Below are positions 1 through 5,682 of a stretch of 5,682 bases of DNA, piece by piece. Source of the stretch: Limisphaerales bacterium (GTDB taxonomy: Bacteria > Verrucomicrobiota > Verrucomicrobiia > Limisphaerales > PALSA-1396); contig PLJQ01000484.1 in NCBI GenBank assembly GCA_003140275.1, forward strand, positions 21,626-27,307, in the 5' to 3' direction. Numbering within the stretch: the stretch's first letter is position 1; each line of letters starts with the position of its first letter. The notes beneath the pieces were generated by a model. It searched no databases and was not told the DNA's origin. It worked only from the letters and a program-made list of their open reading frames with translations. The position numbers were made by a program, and so were the translations under genes.

Positions 1-77
1 CCGTTTCACAACCCGCCACAACTCCCAAGACCAGAAGTTGGTGGCAGCGTTTTCTGGAATGGATCGGCCTCGCGTAA
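1..77 (+). CDS. C-terminal end of an unidentified upstream protein (partial)
   Basis: The frame beginning at base 3 is open for 24 codons and ends with TAA at 75-77, one base before the ATG of the next gene. Such tight spacing is typical of co-transcribed, translationally coupled genes. The visible tail ends in RSWWQRFLEWIGLA, an amphipathic, tryptophan-rich stretch that could lie along a membrane. Family knowledge: proteins like the one downstream are often encoded next to a MotA/TolQ/ExbB-type proton-channel protein, so that is a reasonable guess for this gene. The 24 visible residues cannot confirm it. The start lies outside the window. Confidence 0.55.
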   Translation, partial: VSQPATTPKTRSWWQRFLEWIGLA

Positions 78-78
78 A

Positions 79-1008
79 ATGAACCTGCGCCGAAAAAAAC
101 CGCACGACAGCCTCTATATGTTGCTCGACACGATGTGCAACGCATTCGGAGGCATTATTCTGTTGGCGGTGCTCGTGGTGTTGCTCACCAGCAAGGAACA
201 GAGTCAGAGCGGGACATCCTCCGATACGCAGGAAATGCTTCAACGCCGTCTTGTAATTGCCGAAACGAACCTCCAGCAGTCGCTCCAACTTTCCAGTTCA
301 CTCAATGCCAAAGCCAACGACGAACGTTGGAAAACGCAGGTGTCACTGCTCGCTACGCGCCAGCAAATCCAAGACGAGATCAAGGCGATCCGCGAGCTTG
401 CCGCGCAGAACGCCAAGAAACTCGATGCGTCCGCCAGCGCCGACCCGGCGGAGCGGATGAAAAAACTAAATGCACAACTCGCCGCAGCCCAAGCCCGGAA
501 ATTGGAAGCTCAGAACAGCCTGGCTGCATCGAAGGAAAATGCCAGGCGCCTGAGCACACGGCTTGCCAGCCTGGAAAAACAGGCAGTTGACCGCGTCAAG
601 GAATCCCAGCGGCAACTACGACTGCCAAAAGAACACGAAACCGGCAAACGCGTGATCTATATCATCGCCCGCTACGGACGCATCTACACATGCCGCAATT
701 CCGACCTCAGCAGAAACGAAACGGACATCGAATGGACTTCCACACTCGCCAGTGAAATAGCGAAGCCGAAGCAGGGCAAAGGAATTGATCCTGCCGTCAA
801 TGCGGCTGGACTCAGAACCTACTTTAGAAACCTGTCAGAAAGCTCCGTCTATGTGGCGTTCTGCGTGTTTGAAGACTCGTTTGCAGCATTCATAAGCGCC
901 AGACAGCTCGCTACCGATAGCGGACTGGCCTATGGATGGGATCCCTTCCAATTCTCGGATGGACCCGTGTCGTTCGGCGCAGTGGGGCATATTCCGAAGC
1001 CTCAGTGA
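79..1008 (+). CDS. Membrane-anchored coiled-coil protein, ExbD/MotB stator-like N-terminus (function unknown)
   Basis: This 309-residue protein has three visible parts. Residues 1-9 are basic (RRKKPH). They are followed by a single membrane helix at about 15-37 (LLDTMCNAFGGIILLAVLVV) with an acidic residue, Asp17, at its start. Residues about 50-185 are Ala/Gln/Lys/Glu-rich with heptad-like leucines and should form a long coiled coil. Residues about 189-309 form a compact alpha/beta domain with strands RVIYIIARYG and SSVYVAFCVFED and the segment AYGWDPF. An Asp at the membrane entrance of a single N-terminal helix is the hallmark of ExbD/TolR/MotB stator subunits, so a role in an ion-driven envelope complex is inferred. 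No OmpA-like peptidoglycan-binding domain is seen, so it is not a standard MotB or ZorB. The ATG at 79 follows the upstream stop by one base; no good Shine-Dalgarno is visible, which fits coupling. The gene is real with high confidence, the function is not established. Confidence 0.85.
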   Translation: MNLRRKKPHDSLYMLLDTMCNAFGGIILLAVLVVLLTSKEQSQSGTSSDTQEMLQRRLVIAETNLQQSLQLSSSLNAKANDERWKTQVSLLATRQQIQDEIKAIRELAAQNAKKLDASASADPAERMKKLNAQLAAAQARKLEAQNSLAASKENARRLSTRLASLEKQAVDRVKESQRQLRLPKEHETGKRVIYIIARYGRIYTCRNSDLSRNETDIEWTSTLASEIAKPKQGKGIDPAVNAAGLRTYFRNLSESSVYVAFCVFEDSFAAFISARQLATDSGLAYGWDPFQFSDGPVSFGAVGHIPKPQ

Positions 1009-1075
1009 TTACGATTCCATCACTATGCAGTCGCAATCGCAGTTGCCATTCTCTTTGCCTTGCCCGCGCTCGCTT
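1009..1075 (+). other. Signal-peptide-like sequence without a start codon between convergent genes (possible gene remnant)
   Basis: Read in the same frame as the preceding gene, immediately after its TGA, this segment encodes a typical secretion signal: LRFHHY, then the hydrophobic core AVAIAVAILFALPALA, which ends in a signal-peptidase-I-like A-L-A site followed by FNTP. There is no ATG, GTG or TTG in this frame before the hydrophobic core. A GTG at 1004-1006 overlaps the preceding TGA, the common GTGA operon overlap, but lies in another frame. Removing one C at 1017/1018 would join it to the signal peptide. After about 1076 the frame runs antisense to the convergent adenylating-protein gene and is no longer protein-like. 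It may be the remnant of a third operon gene, a sequencing error, or chance. Confidence 0.35.
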
Positions 1076-2152
<1,077 letters not shown>

Positions 2153-2185
2153 AAAGTTTCAGAAAAAATCAGTTTGGAAAAGTGA

Positions 2186-2210
2186 CGCTCGCCCTCACCC
2201 CGGCCCTCTC
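2186..2210. repeat. Half of a widespread GC-rich palindromic repeat (possible)
   Basis: The stretch CGCTCGCCCTCACCCCGGCC followed by CTCTC resembles one arm of a palindromic intergenic repeat commonly seen in bacterial genomes, where it is normally followed by the complementary GAGAGGG...GGGTGAGGG arm. The second arm is absent; the sequence continues as AACTTCTGTTGGG. It lies just upstream of the adenylating-protein gene. The match is from memory of the pattern and a single copy is present, so confidence is low. Confidence 0.25.
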
Positions 2211-2332
2211 AACTTCTGTTGGGTTTTGCACATATCTTCAGAAGATGGGAGATACGTGAAGGTTATGTCAATCTCAGGATAACGTACCCGTGCCCGGTGC
2301 CAATGGGTCGGCCTTGTGGACCCGTTTCGGAT

Positions 2333-2539
2333 TTAATGCGCTGAAATAATGCGCAGCACAAGCGAGAGATATCGCTCGAAAATAGCTTCGGCTTCCGCGA
2401 CTTCCTTGTCACTGAAGTGGGGACACAAATCGCGAATGGAAGGAGTAGGGTTTTTGTCCACGCGCTGAGCATACCGCTGTCGATCTGCCTGCCCAAGACA
2501 CCAGGACTTGTCCAGTCCGGCATGTTCCCGCTCTGACAA
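2333..2539 (-). CDS. Small hypothetical protein, 68 residues, TTG start
   Basis: This short protein has no recognised enzyme motif. It starts MSEREHAGLDKSWCLGQADR, continues through a polar central region with TPSIRDLCPHFSDKE, and finishes with the amphipathic helix VAEAEAIFERYLSLVLRI. The pattern 'P-x-IR-x-L-x-P-x-x-S/T-x-x-E-x-x-E-A-E-x-x-x-x-R-Y-L' looks like a small conserved family I have an impression of but cannot name. The protein-like amphipathic helix and the absence of any equally sensible overlapping frame favour a real gene. The only available start is TTG (2539-2537). A TAG lies two codons upstream and no Shine-Dalgarno sits close by, so the start is weak and the gene could be 5'-truncated. 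It is oriented like the adenylating-protein gene, 180 bases upstream of it, with no sign of a shared operon. Confidence 0.55.
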   Translation of the reverse strand: MSEREHAGLDKSWCLGQADRQRYAQRVDKNPTPSIRDLCPHFSDKEVAEAEAIFERYLSLVLRIISAH

Positions 2540-2639
2540 AAACTAAAGCGTGTGATGTAATGACCCCTCACCAAGCTTTTTCACTGCTGTCCAAATTATC
2601 GTTTATTGGGCGATTCAATTAGTCTTTGTCTGCTGGCTT

Positions 2640-2813
2640 TTAAGGGAAGCGCGGCGGGGCGTTGGTGTTGATGAACATCTTACCGCTCGCCTTCACCCGC
2701 TTTTGATAATCCGCCTCAAGCTCCGGCACCACATCAACATGTAAGGGCGTACTCGCAAGGTTGTTGGTGCGGCTAAAACTCAAGTCCAAGCCCGCCAAAC
2801 TCTTTAGGTCCAT
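2640..2813 (-). CDS. Short hypothetical protein or gene fragment, 57 residues
   Basis: From ATG at 2813 the frame encodes MDLKSLAGLDLSFSR, then TNNLASTPLHVDVVPELEAD, then YQKRVKASGKMFINTNAPPR and FP before TAA. The composition is balanced and soluble, with no membrane segment or known motif. The frame is open further upstream to a TAG at 2930-2928. In-frame TTG codons at 2849 and 2906 would add 12 or 31 residues, and the added segment NLVDLNQIKIEIN is also protein-like. A GGAG lies only three bases before the TTG at 2849, too close for a good ribosome site, and the ATG has no clear one. It could be a small gene, the remains of a longer one, or a chance frame. I do not recognise it. Confidence 0.35.
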   Translation of the reverse strand: MDLKSLAGLDLSFSRTNNLASTPLHVDVVPELEADYQKRVKASGKMFINTNAPPRFP

Positions 2814-3008
2814 GTTTATTTCGATTTTAATCTGGTTCAGATCAACCAAGTTCTCCGTTTTTGGCCATGCCCAGATTACGCGACAATACGGTACGTGTCC
2901 GCCCAAGCGTGTATGGACAGGACAAATCTAAAAACGGGAGTTGAACGAAAAATTGTTCGCTTATGTTCGCGTATATGCGGATGGATTCGCCTAACGGCAG
3001 GAAAAATA

Positions 3009-3035
3009 CTGGCGCGCCGCGCTGGTTGGCGCCAG
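3009..3035. repeat. Inverted repeat, 7-bp stem
   Basis: CTGGCGC at 3009-3015 is the perfect reverse complement of GCGCCAG at 3029-3035, with a 13-base GC-rich spacer between them. No T-tract follows on either strand, so it is not a standard terminator. Confidence 0.5.
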
Positions 3036-3123
3036 CCATTGGGCCGGTCAAGAGGCGTTTGGCGTTCTGCCTCCTGGAAATCGAGCATGAGCTGGCGCCG
3101 GGCACGCTCACCGGGAAACGTCA

Positions 3124-3141
3124 GGCCCGTCAAGTCGGGCC
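3124..3141. repeat. Inverted repeat, 6-bp GC stem with 6-base loop
   Basis: GGCCCG at 3124-3129 pairs perfectly with CGGGCC at 3136-3141 around the loop TCAAGT. A related GGCC word follows a few bases later (AAGTCCGGCC), so more than one pairing is possible. There is no U-tract. Confidence 0.5.
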
Positions 3142-3198
3142 AAGTCCGGCCAACCCTGATCAAACCCAACCCAATCAAACCAAATCGAGACAGGCCCC

Positions 3199-3227
3199 CT
3201 CCGCGCCCGCTGCGCGGGCCTGCGGAG
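3199..3227. repeat. Strong GC-rich hairpin, 12 paired bases with a 2-base bulge
   Basis: CTCCGC (3199-3204) plus GCCCGC (3205-3210) can pair with GCGGGC (3214-3219) and GCGGAG (3222-3227). The loop is TGC, and a CT bulge lies on the right arm. It is the most stable structure visible outside the genes. Neither strand has a following T-run, so an intrinsic terminator is unlikely. A REP-like element or a transcript-stabilising stem is possible. Confidence 0.6.
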
Positions 3228-3355
3228 CATGGAACCCGCCTGGCCAAGCCAACTCGCCAAACGGTCAAGCGCCGGTTGTTTGCCGCCCGGATGATTGCAC
3301 TTGAAATGAAACCGGCTTGCAAAAATCATTCAATGCGCTTATGCGTCATGGTGAT

Positions 3356-3360
3356 GAGGG
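3356..3360 (+). promoter_or_regulatory. Ribosome binding site that fixes the protease start
   Basis: GAGGG lies eight bases before the ATG at 3369, an ideal Shine-Dalgarno spacing. In-frame ATGs further upstream (3291, 3306, 3333, 3348, 3354) lack such a site, and 3354 overlaps it. Starting at 3369 also places a basic stretch and a hydrophobic stretch in the correct order for a signal peptide. Confidence 0.65.
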
Positions 3361-3368
3361 CTCAAGCC

Positions 3369-5682
3369 ATGGCAAAACGCATCCGTCCGGCGGCGCGCGC
3401 GGGTTGGGTGTGGTGGTTCGTGGCGTGGCTGCCGGCCACTGGTTCGCTGCCGGCCGGAAACTTTTACGCCGGGACCACGCCCGCCACGGTGCCGTGGACG
3501 AATGGCATCGTGCCGTATGAATTTACGACCGCACTCACCGCCGCACAGCAGCAGACCTACCTTGCCGGCCTGCGCGAATGGGAACTGGCCGCGAACGTGA
3601 AGTTTGTCCCGCATACCAACCAGACGCACTGGATTCTTTTCACCTACAACACCAACTGGATTGACAATGTTTCCTCCAGCACCAATCCCCAGGTTGTAAC
3701 CGTCTCCAGCCTCAGCCGCGCGCAGGTCGGCCACGAGATGGGCCACTCGTTTGGATTCACGCACGAAAACATCCGCATGGATCAGACGAATTATCTGACG
3801 GTGTTGACGAACAACGTTTATCCGGCGTCAAACATTTCTTTTTTCAACATTGATCCGACCAGCGTGACGAACGGCGACTACGATTTTGAATCGGTCATGC
3901 ACCTGGGAAATAATTTCAGTTCGATGGATCCGGCGAATCTTTATACGCAACTGGCGAAACCGGCCTACGTCAAATTTCAGCCGCGCATGGGCAATCTTTG
4001 TTTGAGCAAAGGCGACCGGGCCGCGTTGAGTTTTCTCTACGAATCGCCCAGGGTGCCGCTGACGAATGTGGTCACGACCACCGCCGATTATGGTTCCGGC
4101 AGTTTGCGGGCGGCGATGTATTACGCCGCCGATCAGCCCGGGGTGCCGGTCCGCTTTAACATTCCGATCAGCGATGCCGGTTACAGCAATGGCGTCTTCA
4201 CCATTCACCTGACCGGTTATCTGCCGCCGCTCGTCACCGACGGCACGGTGATTGACGGTTCGACGCAACCCGGCTTCAGCGGCAATCCGCTCATCATCGT
4301 GGACGGTTCGCAGTTGATTCCCGAGGCCTACGCGCCCGGCACGGTCACGGGCCTGCTGATTTTCGCGGCCAACTGCCAGGTGAAAAATCTCTCGTTTCAA
4401 AATTTCAACTGGAACGGGGTGACGCTGCGTTACGCCTGCGCCACGAACAATATTGTCTCCGGTTGCTGGCTGGGTCTGGATTTTACCGGCACCCATGCCG
4501 CGCCCAACGCGTTTCAGGGCGTGCTTATTTACGATGGCGCGAGCGGCAACGTGATCGGCGGCACGAATGCGCCCGCCCGCAATGTTCTTTCCGGGAACAC
4601 GCAATACGGCGTCCTGGTTTCCGGCACGAACACGACCCGCAACGTGATGCTCGGCAATTTTATCGGCACGGATGCGGGCGGCAGCCGCGCGGTTTCCAAC
4701 GCCCTGGGCGGCGTGTTGCTGGCGGGCGGCACCTGCGGCAACCTCATTGGCGGCACGAATGCCGGCGCGGGCAACGTCATTTCTGGAAACGTGGGCAATG
4801 GGATCTTGATCCGCGGTTTCAATGTGGTCAATAATGCGGTGCAGGGAAATTTTATCGGCACCGACGCCACCGGAATGAACCCGCTGCCGAACATTACCGC
4901 CGGCGTGACGATTGACACCGGCTCGAGTTCCAACCTCATCGGCGGCACCGTGGCCGGCGCCCGCAATGTTATTTCCGGCCATACCAACGACTCCAGCTAT
5001 GGAGTGATCGTGGCCAACCCCGGCACGAGCGGCAATGTGGTCGCGGGAAACTACGTCGGCCTCGACGCGGGCGGGGTGACGGCGGTGCCAAATGATTTCG
5101 GCATCATCTGCTACAACGGGGCCACGAACAACTTGATTGGCGGCAGCGGCGCCGGCACGGGCAACTACGTTTCCGGCAACTATTATGGTGTTTGCATCAC
5201 CGATCCGAACACCAGTGGCAACGTGGTCGAGGGTAATTTCATCGGCACCGATTACACGGGCACCAACGGGGTGGGCAACTTTGACAATGTGGAGCTGCAA
5301 GGCGGGGCGACCGGCAACTTCATTGGCGGGGTCGGTGCCGGGGCTGGAAACGTCATCGCCTTCGCCAGTTGGAGCGGCGTGATTTTGTATGACGCGGGCA
5401 CCACCAATAATTCCATTCGCGGCAATTCCATTTTCAGCAACGCTTTCCTGGGCATTCGCTTGACCGGCGCTTATGATTTTTATCCCTACGTGACGACCAA
5501 CGACTTCGGCGACGGCGACACGGGCCCGAACAACCTCCAAAATTTCCCCGTCATCACCAACGCTTACGGTTACGCCGCGACGACGATCGTCTCCGGCAGT
5601 TTGAACAGCGCCACCAATCGCCCTTTCTTCATTGATGTTTATCGCAGCCTCAGCCCTGACAACTACACGGGCGGCTATGGTC
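3369..5682 (+). CDS. Secreted astacin-like zinc metalloprotease fused to a repeat beta-helix domain (partial, open at right edge)
   Basis: The frame is open from ATG 3369 to the window end (771 codons) with no stop. Residues 1-29 form a signal peptide: basic KRIRPAAR, hydrophobic WVWWFVAWLPA, and possible cleavage after SLPA. Residues about 31-225 are an astacin (M12A) protease domain. It opens with VPWTNGIVPYEF and carries the zinc signature HEMGHSFGFTHENIR at 122-136, with ligands His122, His126 and His132, catalytic Glu123 and the astacin-specific Glu133. The Met-turn is SVMHL at 175-179, where astacins normally have Tyr as fifth ligand. Only one Cys (211) occurs in this domain, so the usual disulfides are missing, and no propeptide is evident. 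From about 235 comes VVTTTADYGSGSLRAA, typical of the start of bacterial surface beta-helix proteins. Five repeats follow from 392, then an Asp-rich NDFGDGDTGPNN at 711-722 and a beta-rich tail. Likely exported, with protein or peptide substrates; the beta-helix probably binds surfaces or glycans. The C-terminal anchor is not visible. Confidence 0.93.
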   Translation, partial: MAKRIRPAARAGWVWWFVAWLPATGSLPAGNFYAGTTPATVPWTNGIVPYEFTTALTAAQQQTYLAGLREWELAANVKFVPHTNQTHWILFTYNTNWIDNVSSSTNPQVVTVSSLSRAQVGHEMGHSFGFTHENIRMDQTNYLTVLTNNVYPASNISFFNIDPTSVTNGDYDFESVMHLGNNFSSMDPANLYTQLAKPAYVKFQPRMGNLCLSKGDRAALSFLYESPRVPLTNVVTTTADYGSGSLRAAMYYAADQPGVPVRFNIPISDAGYSNGVFTIHLTGYLPPLVTDGTVIDGSTQPGFSGNPLIIVDGSQLIPEAYAPGTVTGLLIFAANCQVKNLSFQNFNWNGVTLRYACATNNIVSGCWLGLDFTGTHAAPNAFQGVLIYDGASGNVIGGTNAPARNVLSGNTQYGVLVSGTNTTRNVMLGNFIGTDAGGSRAVSNALGGVLLAGGTCGNLIGGTNAGAGNVISGNVGNGILIRGFNVVNNAVQGNFIGTDATGMNPLPNITAGVTIDTGSSSNLIGGTVAGARNVISGHTNDSSYGVIVANPGTSGNVVAGNYVGLDAGGVTAVPNDFGIICYNGATNNLIGGSGAGTGNYVSGNYYGVCITDPNTSGNVVEGNFIGTDYTGTNGVGNFDNVELQGGATGNFIGGVGAGAGNVIAFASWSGVILYDAGTTNNSIRGNSIFSNAFLGIRLTGAYDFYPYVTTNDFGDGDTGPNNLQNFPVITNAYGYAATTIVSGSLNSATNRPFFIDVYRSLSPDNYTGGYG
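4542..5460 (+). repeat. Five in-frame tandem protein-coding repeats of about 64 residues (beta-helix)
   Basis: Repeat starts, aligned on the codon triplet before (N)-x-I-G-G, are at 4542, 4734, 4926, 5124 and 5310. The periods are therefore 192, 192, 198 and 186 bases (64, 64, 66 and 62 codons). The shared pattern is GNxIGGTxAGAxNVISGN, then xxxGVxI, then xNxVxGNFIGTDAxG, then xAVPNxxxGV. The fifth copy degenerates after NNSIRGNSIFSN. A half-unit precedes the first copy (NNIVSGCWLGLDFTGT, about 4448-4492). All length changes are whole codons, showing selection on the protein. Repeats of this type build right-handed parallel beta-helices. Confidence 0.9.

Larger units (their letters stand above)
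2907..3347. other. Intergenic region with several GC-rich hairpins; no convincing gene
   Basis: This 440-base stretch separates the minus-strand short genes from the plus-strand protease. Frames on both strands are open here, but their translations are Pro/Arg/Ala-rich, lack domain-like patterns and overlap each other, so none is called. The stretch holds three inverted repeats (listed separately), recurring CTGGCGC/TTGGCGCC words near 3009, 3027 and 3092, and a C/A-rich run at about 3155-3185 with repeated CAAACC/CAACCC/CAATC words. An AT-richer pocket at about 3290-3335 precedes the protease and would be the natural place for its promoter. Weak -35-like hexamers (TTGAAA at 3301, TTGCAA at 3317) lack a good -10 partner, so no promoter is called. 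Confidence 0.6.

Noticed and set aside
2213..2244. Inverted repeat CTTCTG...CAGAAG considered as an operator or terminator.
   Set aside because: Only six base pairs around a 20-base loop; expected by chance in a sequence this long.
2302..2326. A hairpin (GGGTC/GACCC with AT extensions) just beyond the stop of the 68-residue gene, considered as a terminator.
   Set aside because: The stem has only five firm pairs with a mismatch on the minus-strand transcript, and no T-tract follows.
2263..2574. A 103-codon minus-strand frame overlapping the 68-residue small gene.
   Set aside because: The translation lacks amphipathic or domain-like structure, whereas the overlapping 68-residue frame has a clear charged helix. 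The two cannot both be normal genes.
2876..3322. Several overlapping frames on both strands in the intergenic region (plus 2963-3304, minus 2842-3111, 2876-3322 and 3108-3329).
   Set aside because: They overlap one another, are rich in Pro, Arg, Ala and Gly, and show no recognisable pattern, signal or ribosome site. They are typical of GC-rich non-coding DNA.
3291..3368. Alternative upstream in-frame ATG starts for the protease (3291, 3306, 3333, 3348, 3354).
   Set aside because: None has a Shine-Dalgarno at a good distance, and they would place a polar stretch ahead of the signal peptide. The ATG at 3369 has GAGGG eight bases upstream.
3828..5540. A 570-codon open frame on the minus strand opposite the protease/beta-helix gene.
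   Set aside because: Its translation is a low-complexity run of Ala, Gly, Val, His, Arg and Ile that mirrors the repeats on the other strand. It has no ribosome site or domain, while the plus-strand frame has a signal peptide, a zinc protease motif and recognisable repeats. It is open because the sense repeats avoid the complementary triplets.

Overview
The window looks like a piece of a chromosome, or metagenomic contig, from a free-living Gram-negative bacterium with moderately high GC. The gene styles fit Verrucomicrobiota or the related PVC group best: a stator-like membrane/coiled-coil protein, a stand-alone EhpF-like adenylating protein, and a very large secreted protein with a 'GNxIGGT...NVISGN...GNFIGTD' beta-helix. 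The taxonomic call is an inference from style, not from a marker gene.

Layout. (1) Positions 1-1008, plus strand: the last 25 codons of an unidentified gene, then after one base a 309-residue protein with one N-terminal membrane segment, a long coiled coil and a C-terminal globular domain. The two are almost certainly co-transcribed. Directly after the second stop codon, the next 66 bases read in the same frame as a signal-peptide-like segment with no start codon. This may be the broken beginning of a third operon gene. (2) Positions 1076-2152, minus strand: a 358-residue ANL-superfamily adenylating protein of the EhpF (phenazine antibiotic biosynthesis) type. It has the AMP-binding core but no C-terminal lid domain. 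(3) Positions 2153-2906, minus strand: two short genes of unknown function. One (2333-2539) is fairly convincing; the other (2640-2813) is doubtful. (4) Positions 2907-3368: a non-coding stretch with three GC-rich hairpins. (5) Position 3369 to the window end, plus strand: the main gene of the window. It is still open at the right edge (771 codons visible) and encodes a secreted astacin-type zinc metalloprotease fused to a parallel beta-helix made of roughly 64-residue repeats. The long reading frame on the opposite strand of this gene is a shadow.

The genes do not form one obvious pathway. The left pair suggests an envelope complex powered by, or resembling, ExbB/ExbD or MotA/MotB stators. 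The EhpF-like protein suggests activation of a carboxylic acid by adenylation. The right-hand protein suggests extracellular proteolysis combined with surface adhesion or carbohydrate binding. The points most worth a second look are the astacin/beta-helix fusion, the loss of the usual Met-turn tyrosine in that protease, and the orphan signal-peptide sequence squeezed between two convergent genes.
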